From Phyllobacteriaceae bacterium (GTDB lineage Bacteria; Pseudomonadota; Alphaproteobacteria; Rhizobiales; Devosiaceae): 15,239 nt of DNA. The notes beneath the pieces were generated by a model, which was given only the letters and a program-made list of their open reading frames with translations, had not been told where the DNA came from and did not search any database. The position numbers were made by a program, and so were the translations under genes. Location of the stretch: the NCBI GenBank assembly GCA_012799265.1, contig JAAZLP010000315.1:1-15239 (forward strand). The letters are read 5' to 3'. This document shows positions 7,271-14,528 of this stretch, in pieces. Within the stretch, counting starts at the first letter, position 1. The number at the start of each line of letters is the position of its first letter.

Positions 7271-7280
7271 CCACGCGAAC

Positions 7281-7332
7281 GGGCGTAACCGACGTCACGG
7301 TGAGGAGTTACACGCCCAGCGCATAGCTGGGC
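7281..7332 (+). other. Two mutually exclusive hairpins after the kinase gene
   Basis: GCCCAGC (7314-7320) and GCTGGGC (7326-7332) form a perfect 7-bp stem with a 5-nt loop. GGGCGTAAC (7281-7289) can instead pair with GTTAC-ACGCCC (7307-7317) with a 2-nt bulge; both use 7314-7317. There is no U-run after either. They lie 11-62 nt beyond the kinase stop and about 100 nt before the 57-aa gene, so they could protect or attenuate the transcript. Function is unproven. Confidence 0.3.
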
Positions 7333-7430
7333 TGACCAAAGCACTACTACCGGACAGAGGCCGGGCCGCCCATTTAGGTGTCATGGAAGCGATCCGGGGC
7401 ATTCTCGGGTCTACAAGGAAGGAAATGGCC

Positions 7431-7604
7431 ATGAGCACCCAGCGCAAGAACAAGTTCTTTGCGACCCTCGACACCTTTGTGACCGTCTTTGGCAGCGCCG
7501 CTGCCGTGTCGGCATCTGTTGAGGCGGGTCGTGCTCCCAAGGCCAAGCACCTGACGAACCTGGGTATCGACCCCGTCGCCTTCCGCAACATCGGCAAGCT
7601 CTGA
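7431..7604 (+). CDS. Small protein of 57 aa, unknown function
   Basis: The start at ATG 7431 is supported by a strong purine-rich ribosome site (AAGGAAGGAA, 7415-7424) about 6-8 nt upstream; an ATG at 7425 is in frame but too close to it. The peptide begins MSTQRKNKFFATLDTFVTVF, continues with a short Ala/Ser-rich stretch (GSAAAVSASVEAGR) and ends GIDPVAFRNIGKL. It is basic, with a central moderately hydrophobic helix but no clear membrane segment. From memory similar short proteins occur in many Hyphomicrobiales genomes without assigned function; this is not checked. It has its own terminator and faces the tct operon. A role with the two-component system is possible but only by position. Confidence 0.8.
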   Translation: MSTQRKNKFFATLDTFVTVFGSAAAVSASVEAGRAPKAKHLTNLGIDPVAFRNIGKL

Positions 7605-7689
7605 GCTGAGCTCGCGGTTCTTCGGGACTGCTAAAGTGCGCTGGCGAAGGCCCCTCCCTCCCGCGCCACGCGCATGCTTGTCGACATAG

Positions 7690-7735
7690 AAAGCCCGGAT
7701 GCCGGTTCCCTCCCTGGCATACGGGCTTTTTCTTT
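7690..7735 (+). terminator. Rho-independent terminator after the 57-aa gene
   Basis: AAAGCCCG (7690-7697) pairs perfectly with CGGGCTTT (7722-7729); inside, after a G/A mismatch, ATGCC (7699-7703) pairs with GGCAT (7716-7720), leaving a 12-nt loop. A T-rich tail (TTTTTCTTTT, 7727-7736) follows on the plus strand. It ends transcripts from the left and lies directly against the tctA stop (7738), so it may also act weakly on the converging tct mRNA. Confidence 0.88.
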
Positions 7736-7737
7736 TG

Positions 7738-9285
7738 TCAGTCCTCGTCGCTGGCCAGTTGGTTGAGCATCTGCCCCTTGCCGCGCCAACGCAGATAGAG
7801 CGGCAGACCGACGGCAATGATCGCAGCGATATAAAGCACGATCGAGATCGGCGACTGGAAGAGGATCACCGCATCGCCCTGGCTGATGGCCAGCGCCCGG
7901 CGCAATTGCTGCTCGGCCATGGGCCCGAGGATCAGCCCCACCACCACTGGTGCGATTGGGTAACTGAACCGCCGCAGGATATAGCCGAGCACGCCAAAGG
8001 CCCGCAGGAGCACCAGTTCGAACGAGATGCGCACAGGTCCGATGCTCATGGACATGGCACCATTGGCGCCGAGCGTACCCAGCGTCGCAAATACCAGGAT
8101 GCCGCCATAGAGCCACGGCTTGGGAATGGTCAGCAGCCTTACCCAGAGGCCGATCAGCGGCAGGTTGAGCACCAGCAGCATGAAATTGGCGACGAGAAGG
8201 CTGGCGATCAGCGCCCATACCAGGGAGGCATTGTTGGCGAAGAGCAAGGGACCAGGCTGGAGCCCGAACTGCTGGAAACCCGCCAACATGATCGCGGCGG
8301 TTGCGGTCGTCGGGAGGCCAAGAGTCAACAGCGGCACCAAGGTGCCTGCAGCGGAGGCATTATTGGCAGCCTCCGGACCGGCGACACCTTCGATGGCGCC
8401 ATGACCGAATTCCTCAGGCTTCTTTGAGAAGCTTTTTTCGGTGCTGTAGGACAGGAAACTTGCAACGTCGGCGCCGCCGGCTGGCATAGCGCCGATCGGA
8501 AAGCCGATTGCAGTGCCCCTTAGCCAGGAGGCCCATGAACGCTTCCAATCTTCAATCGTCATCCAGACCGAACCCTTGACGGCGACGACCTCGGCTTTGA
8601 GCTGTTCGGGGTCGGACGCAGTTTTCAGGGTTTCGCCAATGGCGAACATGGCAACCGCGAGGGTTGTGACTTCGATACCATCGAGCAGATCAAGAATGCC
8701 GAAGGCGAGACGCGTCTGGCCGGTGAGCGTGTCGATACCGATGAGGCCCAGACCGAGACCGATAAACAGCGATGTCAGCCCGCGCAAGGCGCTGTCGCCG
8801 AAGGCGGCCGACACAGTGACGAAGGCCAGCACCATCAGCGCGAAATAATCGGCAGGTCCGAAGGACAGCGCGAATTTCACGACGAATGGGGCGATGAAGG
8901 CGAGACCGAGAGTTGCCAGCAGACCAGCGATGAAGGAGCCTATCGCAGCCGTCGCCAGCGCGGGCCCACCTCTGCCCTTGCGGGCCATTTTGTTGCCCTC
9001 GAGCGCGGTGACGATGGAAGCACTTTCGCCCGGCGTGTTGAGCAGGATGGATGTGGTCGAGCCGCCATACATACCGCCATAGTAGATACCGGCGAACATG
9101 ATGAGCGATCCGGCTGGATCGAGCTTGTAGGTGACGGGCAGCAGCAGTGCGACCGTGAGCGCTGGGCCAATGCCGGGAAGGACACCCACGGCAGTGCCCA
9201 AGGTGACGCCGATCAGCGCGTATATCAGGTTCTGCACCTGCATCGCTGCGATCAGGCCCTGGAAGAGCAGTTCAAAAGTATTCAT
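7738..9285 (-). CDS. tctA: Tripartite tricarboxylate transporter, large membrane subunit TctA
   Basis: Large integral membrane subunit of a secondary, binding-protein-dependent carboxylate transporter, 515 aa, typical length. The N-terminal signature is clear: GVLPGIGPALTVALLLPVTY near 38-57, then FAGIYYGGMYGGSTTSILLN and TPGESASIVTALEGN, the conserved glycine-rich loops. The C-terminal half has a matching repeat with AGGADVASFLSYSTEK and LPTTATAAIMLAG. About twelve hydrophobic segments are spread through the protein. The start ATG (9285-9283) overlaps the tctB stop by 4 nt (ATGA), so it is translationally coupled. The stop lies next to the terminator of the converging 57-aa gene. Works with TctB and the periplasmic TctC; substrate class is carboxylates, exact ligand unknown. 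Confidence 0.96.
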   Translation of the reverse strand: MNTFELLFQGLIAAMQVQNLIYALIGVTLGTAVGVLPGIGPALTVALLLPVTYKLDPAGSLIMFAGIYYGGMYGGSTTSILLNTPGESASIVTALEGNKMARKGRGGPALATAAIGSFIAGLLATLGLAFIAPFVVKFALSFGPADYFALMVLAFVTVSAAFGDSALRGLTSLFIGLGLGLIGIDTLTGQTRLAFGILDLLDGIEVTTLAVAMFAIGETLKTASDPEQLKAEVVAVKGSVWMTIEDWKRSWASWLRGTAIGFPIGAMPAGGADVASFLSYSTEKSFSKKPEEFGHGAIEGVAGPEAANNASAAGTLVPLLTLGLPTTATAAIMLAGFQQFGLQPGPLLFANNASLVWALIASLLVANFMLLVLNLPLIGLWVRLLTIPKPWLYGGILVFATLGTLGANGAMSMSIGPVRISFELVLLRAFGVLGYILRRFSYPIAPVVVGLILGPMAEQQLRRALAISQGDAVILFQSPISIVLYIAAIIAVGLPLYLRWRGKGQMLNQLASDED

Positions 9286-9782
9286 CAGAAGCTCCCCGTC
9301 GTCAGCAGCCGCTCAAGCGGGCCGGTGGGTAGCGAGAGTTGCAGCCCCTTGGCGAAGGCGAACCAGACGGCAAAGGCGAAGACGATGCCGATGGGAATTG
9401 TCTGCCAAAGCGGACCGCGCCCAAAGGCTTTAGCGGTGAATGCGAAAAGTACGCCCGTCGCGACGGAGAAACCAGCCGTTGAGAGCAGCAGGATCTGCGC
9501 GACGAGGCCACCAACGATCCAAGCGATGGGGCGGAAATCATCCTTGCTGCGGGCAGGAAATCCGTTCCGCAGGGCAGAGATAACCGTACCGATGGCAAGG
9601 ACCACCATCCCCGTGGCAACGACATAGGGGAAAACCGTGGGGCCGACGCGCTGCTGCAAAGGCGGTACGCGCATCTGGCTGGTCTGCCAGAAAATGACGA
9701 TGGCGATGCCCGCCAGGATCGCGGCGATGACAAGCGCCGCCCCATCGGGGCGGCGCTCAGGCTGTGGTGAGCCAGTGGTCAT
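9285..9782 (-). CDS. tctB: Tripartite tricarboxylate transporter, small membrane subunit TctB
   Basis: Small integral membrane subunit, 165 aa, as usual for the family. A short charged N-terminus (MTTGSPQPERRPDG) is followed by four hydrophobic stretches at about 15-33, 50-70, 85-110 and 126-146. The segment QQRVGPTVFPYVVATGM after the first helix matches the family pattern of G-P...FP. Start ATG (9782-9780) overlaps the tctC stop by 4 nt, and its own stop overlaps the tctA start by 4 nt. TctB sequences are poorly conserved, so the call rests on length, topology and its place between tctC and tctA, which is the standard order. Confidence 0.93.
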   Translation of the reverse strand: MTTGSPQPERRPDGAALVIAAILAGIAIVIFWQTSQMRVPPLQQRVGPTVFPYVVATGMVVLAIGTVISALRNGFPARSKDDFRPIAWIVGGLVAQILLLSTAGFSVATGVLFAFTAKAFGRGPLWQTIPIGIVFAFAVWFAFAKGLQLSLPTGPLERLLTTGSF

Positions 9783-10723
9783 TGAACGAGGCCGATATCT
9801 TTCAGGATCGTTTCAGTTGCGGCAATGTCTGAAGCAAGCTGAGCCTCGAAGTCGGCGCCGTCAAGGTAGGTGTCGACCCAGCCCTTGGTCTCCAGCGCTG
9901 TCTGCCAGGAGGCAGACTCGGCCATGGCCTTCACGTCGGCTGTGATGGCAGCCTTCTGCTCGTCGGTGATGCCGGGCGCGGCAGCAACCATGCGCCAGTT
10001 CTGGACCGCGATGTCGACCCCGGCTTCGCTCAGCGTCGGAGCATCGAAGCCCGGCACCCGTTCGTCGGTCGAAACGGCGATGAGGCGGAGTTCACCGGCG
10101 TCGATCTGCGAGGCAAACTCACTGATGCCGGAAATGCCGACGGTTACCTGGCCACCGAGAATGGCGGCGAGAGCTTCACCACCGCCGGAATAGGCGATGT
10201 AGTTGACCTGGGTCGGATCGACGCCAATGGTCTTGGCAATGAGGCCTGCCGTGATGTGGTCAACGCCACCGGCCGAACCACCGGCCCAGGACACGGCGCC
10301 GGTATTGTCCTTCAGCTTGGCAACGAGATCATCCATCGACTGGATGTCGGACGCTGCCGGAACAACGATGCCCACGGCTTCACCGGTCAGACGGGCGATG
10401 GGGGTGACGTTGGCGAGCGTGACGGGCGATGCGTTGGTCAGGATAGCGCCGACCATGACATAGCCACCGACGATCAGAGCGTTCGGATTGCCCGCGTCCT
10501 GATTGGCGAACTGGGCAAGACCGATCGTGCCGCCGGCACCCGGAACGTTGGTAACCTGGACGTTGCCAGAAATGCCTTCAGCGACCAGCGCTTCCTGCAT
10601 GGTACGGGCAGTCTGGTCCCAGCCGCCGCCGGGGGCAGCAGGGGCGACAATGGTGTAGTCGGCAGCAAAGGCAGTGACAGTCATGGCGCTGGAAACCAGC
10701 GCCGCGAGAAACAGCTTGTTCAT
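9779..10723 (-). CDS. tctC: Tripartite tricarboxylate transporter, periplasmic binding protein TctC
   Basis: Secreted binding protein that delivers a carboxylate to TctAB; 314 aa from ATG 10723. That start is preceded by GGGAGG (10733-10728) with a short 4-nt spacer and gives a clean signal peptide, MNKLFLAALVSSAMTVTAFA, with cleavage before ADYT. The longer open frame reaching 10987 would run through the operator region and into acuI, so I reject it. Typical family motifs: PAAPGGGWDQTARTMQEAL, NVPGAGGTIGLAQF, and the ligand loop SWAGGSAGGVDHI. First gene of tctCBA. In Bordetella the homologue BctC both binds citrate and signals through the partner kinase BctE, so this protein may also take part in sensing. 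The ligand cannot be read from sequence. Confidence 0.95.
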   Translation of the reverse strand: MNKLFLAALVSSAMTVTAFAADYTIVAPAAPGGGWDQTARTMQEALVAEGISGNVQVTNVPGAGGTIGLAQFANQDAGNPNALIVGGYVMVGAILTNASPVTLANVTPIARLTGEAVGIVVPAASDIQSMDDLVAKLKDNTGAVSWAGGSAGGVDHITAGLIAKTIGVDPTQVNYIAYSGGGEALAAILGGQVTVGISGISEFASQIDAGELRLIAVSTDERVPGFDAPTLSEAGVDIAVQNWRMVAAAPGITDEQKAAITADVKAMAESASWQTALETKGWVDTYLDGADFEAQLASDIAATETILKDIGLVQ

Positions 10724-10739
10724 AGAACCTCCCAAAAAC

Positions 10740-10753
10740 AAGACGAACGTCTT
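10740..10753. promoter_or_regulatory. Inverted repeat in the tctC leader
   Basis: AAGACG (10740-10745) and CGTCTT (10748-10753) are perfect inverted arms with a 2-bp spacer. The site lies 17-30 nt upstream of the tctC ATG, just before its Shine-Dalgarno. With so short a spacer it suits a dimeric DNA-binding protein better than an RNA hairpin. Which regulator, if any, is unknown; the beheaded FCD regulator nearby is one speculative former partner. Confidence 0.3.
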
Positions 10754-10777
10754 TGCGTTCATAATGGGGAGCTTAGG

Positions 10778-10802
10778 CTCAGAGTCTGTCAGAGTCCTGT
10801 CA
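10778..10802 (-). promoter_or_regulatory. Tandem direct repeats upstream of tctC, candidate response-regulator operator
   Basis: Read on the tctC-sense strand, TGACAGGACTC (10802-10792) is followed directly by TGACAGACTC (10791-10782) and the start of a third unit, TGAG (10781-10778). The units repeat with a period of 11 and 10 bp, one helical turn, as for OmpR/PhoB-family binding sites. They lie 55-79 nt upstream of the tctC start. A possible -10 element (CATTAT) lies a little downstream, near 10761-10766. The nearby TctD-like regulator is the obvious candidate. The repeat is seen directly; binding is inferred. Confidence 0.6.
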
Positions 10803-10842
10803 CGATTATTGGCTGCAGCACGTCCCTGGGAGAGCGGACAAT

Positions 10843-11835
10843 TCAACGTCTCGGGTCGACAAGCACGCGGCCTTTCACCTGCCCCTGAATTATATCGGCC
10901 GCCTTGGCGGGCAGGTCTCCGAGACCGATCTCCTCGACATTGCCCTGATAGGCAGCAAAATCGAACAGACTTGAGAGGCGGTTCCAAGCCGCGACGCGGG
11001 TTTCATAAGGCTGCATGACGCTATCGATGCCCAGAATGTTTACCCCGCGCAGGAGGAAGGGCAAGATATTGGTATTGAGGGCGATGCCCGCTGCATTGCC
11101 AAGGCTGGCGACCGAGCCGTCGTAGGCGATCTGGCGCAAGAGCTTGCCCAGAACATCACCACCAACGCAGTCGACTGCCGCTGCAAAACGCGCTTGTTCC
11201 AGGGGCTTATCAGGTTGAACCAGGAACTCGGCGCGATCGATGATGGTGTCCGCGCCAAGGGCGTTGAGCATGTCAGCATGCTGCGGGCGACCGGAGAGCG
11301 CGACCACCCTGTATCCGAGGCGATGCAATAGAGCGACGGCAATGGAACCTACGCCGCCAGCCGCCCCGGTGACGAGCACCTCTCCGCGCTCAGGGGTCAG
11401 CCCCTGGGTCTCAAGTCTATTGATGGCCAGCATGGCCGTAAGTCCGGCTGTACCGATGACCATGGCATCGCGACTGGAAAGGCCTGGCGGCAGAGGAACG
11501 AGCCAATCACCTTTGACGCGGGCCTTTTCGGCATAGCCGCCCCAATGTGTCTCGCCAACGCGCCAGCCAGTCAGCACCACCGCATCACCGACACCGTAGC
11601 GCGCATCATCGCTGGCGGAGACGCGACCGGCAAAATCGATTCCGGCGACATGCGGATAGGAGCGGACGAGTCTGCCCAGTCCAGAGAGACACAGCCCATC
11701 CTTATAATTGAGACCAGCCCAGTCGATATCAACCGTGACATTGCCTTCCGGCAGGCGGGCATCATCCAAAAGCTCCACTGAAGACGCGGTCTTGCCCTCG
11801 ACGGGCGCCTGGGTGACGAGTGCGCGAAAACTCAA
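10843..11835 (-). CDS. acuI: Acrylyl-CoA reductase-like MDR oxidoreductase (AcuI/YhdH family)
   Basis: Zinc-independent medium-chain reductase, 330 aa, close to E. coli YhdH and Rhodobacter AcuI, which reduce acryloyl-CoA to propionyl-CoA with NADPH. GLNYKDGLCLSG (41-52) and HVAGIDFAG (62-70) are family hallmarks; the nucleotide-binding loop is VTGAAGGVGS (155-164). The zinc ligands of classical alcohol dehydrogenases are absent, as expected. The start is TTG 11835: GAGGAGA (11849-11843) lies at good distance and the family begins M-x-F-x-A-L-V, matching MSFRALV. It lies 119 nt upstream of tctC on the same strand; the operator repeats between them argue that tctC has its own promoter, but read-through is possible. 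The pairing suggests disposal of acryloyl-CoA or a similar enoyl-CoA formed from an imported C3-type acid, which is inference. Confidence 0.88.
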   Translation of the reverse strand: MSFRALVTQAPVEGKTASSVELLDDARLPEGNVTVDIDWAGLNYKDGLCLSGLGRLVRSYPHVAGIDFAGRVSASDDARYGVGDAVVLTGWRVGETHWGGYAEKARVKGDWLVPLPPGLSSRDAMVIGTAGLTAMLAINRLETQGLTPERGEVLVTGAAGGVGSIAVALLHRLGYRVVALSGRPQHADMLNALGADTIIDRAEFLVQPDKPLEQARFAAAVDCVGGDVLGKLLRQIAYDGSVASLGNAAGIALNTNILPFLLRGVNILGIDSVMQPYETRVAAWNRLSSLFDFAAYQGNVEEIGLGDLPAKAADIIQGQVKGRVLVDPRR

Positions 11836-11931
11836 TGTAGTCTCTCCTCTGCCCGCAACGCGGTGCGGCTCGACGCCATTGTTGCCGCAAATGGCGTGGC
11901 AGAGAAAGGCACTCGATCGTTACGTTTCCCG

Positions 11932-13044
11932 CTAATCGAACATTTCGCTGGTCACGATGCGGTCCGGCGCCAGAAAGAGTGCATTCATCGGCCCCTTCTG
12001 GAAGATCGAGCGGCTGATATTGCCGGTGGGCCCGAGGCTGGACCACCCATCCTGCCGGATAAAAGCCGTGAGCATGGGGCGGATATCTCCCTGAATGCCA
12101 GCACCGGTATAGAGCGCGATATCGGCGTCTCCCTCGCCCTCGATCTGCGCGAGCGGAAGGCCGCAGAATGTCAGTCCAAGCGGATTGTCCGGGCCCAGGC
12201 GATAGCCGACGATCTGCGCGCCGCTGGCATCAACCCCGATTTCGCTCATGGCGTCTTCCGTGATCCTGTCCACCAGCTCAGCAGGAAACGCCCGCTCGTG
12301 TTCGGCCAGAAGATAGATACAGGTATTGTAGACCGCGTCGGCGACCGTGGTGTCCTGCGTAAACATCAGGGCGGGCGGCAGGGCCGAGCGGGTGAGGAAA
12401 TAGTCTTCACCCAGAACAATGTCATAGGTCTCGTCTGGGCCCATGGACACGATATAGCCCAAGATATTTTCGTCCACATTCCAGCTCACAAGCTGGCGGA
12501 TCATGAGAGCTATGTCGTCACGGCTGGCGCCGAGAACGGTGTCGAGACCATAGGTGGCCACGAGCTCGCCCAAATCATCCGAGGCGAAATAGGGTGCGTG
12601 AAAGCCCAGGATCGCCCCCGGGGCAATCATGCGGTCGATATAAATCCCGACGCCGCTCTGGGTGGAATAGCCGGTGCCGCCAAGAAAGGCGAACGCACAG
12701 GCGGAATAACACTGAGCGCCGGGCTCGACCATTGAAGCAATGCGATTGTCGCGCAGGAACTGGGCCAGCTTGAGCCCTTCGATGTAGTTGCCACCAGGGC
12801 TGCTGAGCGTAATGACGGCGCAGTTTCCGCCGCTCTCGGGAAACTGTTCAAAGCCACAGGGGATATTTTCGTTGAACAGCTTCGTGAGGCTTTTGAGATC
12901 ACCCTCCAGCACCGGGCCGTCGAAATGAATGTGCGGAACAGGATGGGCTGCTGAATAATACTCGGACACCAGCTCGACTTCGGCAGCAACAATTGGTGCC
13001 GCCATCATTGGGAGAAGCACCGCCAATACCGCGCCAAGTTTCAT
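11932..13044 (-). CDS. Secreted ClpP-fold (COG3904-like) putative serine hydrolase
   Basis: 370 aa with a signal peptide (MKLGAVLAVLLPMMAAPIVA, cleavage near residue 21), so periplasmic. Residues 35-155 look like the ClpP/SppA-type crotonase fold: FDGPVLEGDLKSL, then AVITLSSPGGNYIEGLKLA (76-94), the putative nucleophile S114 in AQCYSACAFAFLGG and a candidate catalytic H149 in LGFHAPY. The oxyanion loop SPGG and the S-A-C-A segment are the features of the predicted periplasmic COG3904 group. A third catalytic residue cannot be placed safely. The C-terminal 200 residues are unlike anything I recognise and contain a few cysteines. The start ATG 13044 has GGAGGC (13056-13051) 6 nt upstream. Peptidase activity and substrate are unproven. 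Diverges from the DUF6498 gene. Confidence 0.8.
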   Translation of the reverse strand: MKLGAVLAVLLPMMAAPIVAAEVELVSEYYSAAHPVPHIHFDGPVLEGDLKSLTKLFNENIPCGFEQFPESGGNCAVITLSSPGGNYIEGLKLAQFLRDNRIASMVEPGAQCYSACAFAFLGGTGYSTQSGVGIYIDRMIAPGAILGFHAPYFASDDLGELVATYGLDTVLGASRDDIALMIRQLVSWNVDENILGYIVSMGPDETYDIVLGEDYFLTRSALPPALMFTQDTTVADAVYNTCIYLLAEHERAFPAELVDRITEDAMSEIGVDASGAQIVGYRLGPDNPLGLTFCGLPLAQIEGEGDADIALYTGAGIQGDIRPMLTAFIRQDGWSSLGPTGNISRSIFQKGPMNALFLAPDRIVTSEMFD

Positions 13045-13073
13045 CGCATTGCCTCCGTAATTTGAAGGAATAG

Positions 13074-13092
13074 TACCCAGAAAATTCTGGTA
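13074..13092. promoter_or_regulatory. Inverted repeat in the divergent intergenic region
   Basis: CCAGAA (13077-13082) and TTCTGG (13085-13090) are perfect arms separated by AA; flanking TAC and TA extend the symmetry with one bulged C. It is in the 102-bp gap between two divergent genes, 30-48 bp from the left start and 55-73 bp from the right start. A shared operator is plausible; no regulator is identified. Confidence 0.35.
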
Positions 13093-13146
13093 GCCACACC
13101 CTGTTCAGGGGCAGTGCGGACGCAAAACAACAGCTAGAGCACAGCG

Positions 13147-13785
13147 ATGACGCTGCCAAAAAGTTGGAACTTTGCCGTTATTGTCCTGAGCAATGCCTTG
13201 CCTCTGCTGGGTGTCTTCATGCTGGGGTGGGACATCTACACGCTGCTGATTTTCTATTGGCTCGAGACGGCTGTTATCGCGTTCTGGACGGTGCTGACGC
13301 TGGCGTTCAATATTGGCGACCCGGTCCTCCGTAGCCAGAATGGCAGCGCCGCCTCCCAGGGACCCGGCAGCTTTGTCGGGGTGATTGTCCTGCTACACTC
13401 GGGCGCCTTTCTCGCCATCCACCTCTATCTGGTGAGCTCGCTCTATGGCGGGAATTGGCCCGGACACCTCGATTCCCCGGCAAGGTTTGTCCAGACCTTT
13501 GTCTTTGAGCAAAAGCTGTGGCCGATGCTGGCCTTCATCTTTATCCATCGGGGGGTGATTTTTCTGGAAGACCGCCGACAGGAGGACGTCACGCCGCTCG
13601 TTTACGGCCTCTACGCCCGCATAGTCGTGATGCAGGTGGTCATCATTGTCGGGGCTTGGGGCGTCTTGATGCTCGGAAGCGGGCTATTCGGCCTGGTGCT
13701 GCTCGTCGGCATGCGAACAGCGCTGGACCTGTTCTGGCCGCAGATCCTTACCTATGCGATCCGGGTCGGCACGAAGCCCAGCTAA
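13147..13785 (+). CDS. DUF6498-type integral membrane protein
   Basis: 212 aa with about six membrane segments (roughly 9-28, 31-54, 76-98, 124-140, 157-176, 178-196). The FYWLE motif at 36-40 in the second helix, the short polar loop with DRRQEDVTP (142-150) and the final LDLFWPQI are the features by which I place it in the DUF6498 group; function of that group is unknown. The ATG at 13147 directly precedes the first helix; the Shine-Dalgarno is weak (AGAGC, about 13135-13139). It diverges from the ClpP-fold gene with a symmetric site between them, and converges on the 69-aa gene with only 2 bp between stop codons. Confidence 0.78.
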   Translation: MTLPKSWNFAVIVLSNALPLLGVFMLGWDIYTLLIFYWLETAVIAFWTVLTLAFNIGDPVLRSQNGSAASQGPGSFVGVIVLLHSGAFLAIHLYLVSSLYGGNWPGHLDSPARFVQTFVFEQKLWPMLAFIFIHRGVIFLEDRRQEDVTPLVYGLYARIVVMQVVIIVGAWGVLMLGSGLFGLVLLVGMRTALDLFWPQILTYAIRVGTKPS

Positions 13786-13787
13786 GT

Positions 13788-13997
13788 CTATTCGTCGCCG
13801 AGTGCGCGCTGGCGCTCAAGATAGGCGATGGCGCTGGTGTAGCGACCGTGCAGAACGGCAAATCGGCGAAGCGTCGAATCCGGAATTCTCAGCCCCTCCA
13901 GTTCTTCGTGAAGGTCCTTGAAGAGATTTTCGATCTCTCCGGCCTCTTTGAAGAGATTGTCGATCTGATCTTTGGTCAAACGTACGAGTGTCGCCAT
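13788..13997 (-). CDS. Hypothetical protein of 69 aa, helical and charged
   Basis: I chose ATG 13997 because GGGAG lies about 8 nt upstream; the longer open frame to 14045 has no such site. The peptide (MATLVRLTKDQIDNLFKEAG onward) is almost wholly helix-forming with heptad-like hydrophobic spacing (IDNLF, IENLFKDLHEELEGL), suggesting a short coiled coil or helical hairpin. It has no signal peptide, membrane segment or cysteine. It lies 54 nt downstream of the truncated haemoglobin gene on the same strand and is probably the last gene of that unit. I do not recognise a family. Confidence 0.72.
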   Translation of the reverse strand: MATLVRLTKDQIDNLFKEAGEIENLFKDLHEELEGLRIPDSTLRRFAVLHGRYTSAIAYLERQRALGDE

Positions 13998-14051
13998 GGC
14001 GGTTCTCCCTGCACTAACGACGCCGGGGCCGCACGAAGGTTCCACGCCGAT

Positions 14052-14528
14052 CTATTCGGGTTTCCAGACCGGTGAAGCCTCTCGGGGCAAGGGCCCCATA
14101 ATGATGATGTCCTCGCCACGCCGCATGGCAATATTCATTCGGAACGAATTGCCGACGCGTTCGGACCGCTCGATGAAAAGAGTGGCAATGTCTGGCGGGC
14201 AAAGCTCGGTGACGGTTTCGCGGAAAAGGCGCAGCCAGCGCATGAAATGAGCATCGCCCAGTTCCGGAATGGCGAGGTGCTTCGGCATGGGTCGGCCACC
14301 ATAGCGACCGGTGCCGAGCAGCATTGAGCTCCAGAAATCGGCGATGGTGGCGAGATGGGCGGTCCAATCGGGTCCATCAATGACGCGATTGAATACCGGA
14401 CCGATAACGTCGTCCTGTCGGGCGCGCGCATAAAACTCGTCGACAACGGCGCGGATCAGCGCCTCGTCGAGCCCCTCGGGCGTATTCCAGCCGATGCGGT
14501 GAAGCTGGTTGCCTGGCTGATCAGACAT
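14052..14528 (-). CDS. Group III truncated haemoglobin
   Basis: 158-aa cytosolic haem protein. The group III pattern is clear: DEFYARARQDDVIGPVF (30-46) with Y33 at the B10 position, DWTAHLATIADFW (54-66) with H58 at E7, then YGGRPMPKHLAIP with the proximal haem ligand H84 (F8), and HFMRWLRLF with a conserved Trp (W99). Campylobacter Ctb of this group binds O2 tightly and helps against NO or in oxygen control; the same role here is inference. The start ATG 14528 overlaps the stop of the upstream regulator by 8 nt (ATGTCTGA), supporting coupled translation and rejecting the longer frame to 14714, which would be buried in the regulator gene. Followed by the 69-aa gene. Confidence 0.92.
   Translation of the reverse strand: MSDQPGNQLHRIGWNTPEGLDEALIRAVVDEFYARARQDDVIGPVFNRVIDGPDWTAHLATIADFWSSMLLGTGRYGGRPMPKHLAIPELGDAHFMRWLRLFRETVTELCPPDIATLFIERSERVGNSFRMNIAMRRGEDIIIMGPLPREASPVWKPE

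Noticed and set aside
10724..10987. N-terminal extension of tctC by 88 codons
   Set aside because: The extension covers the direct-repeat operator and the end of acuI, has no domain, and would bury the clear signal peptide starting at 10723.
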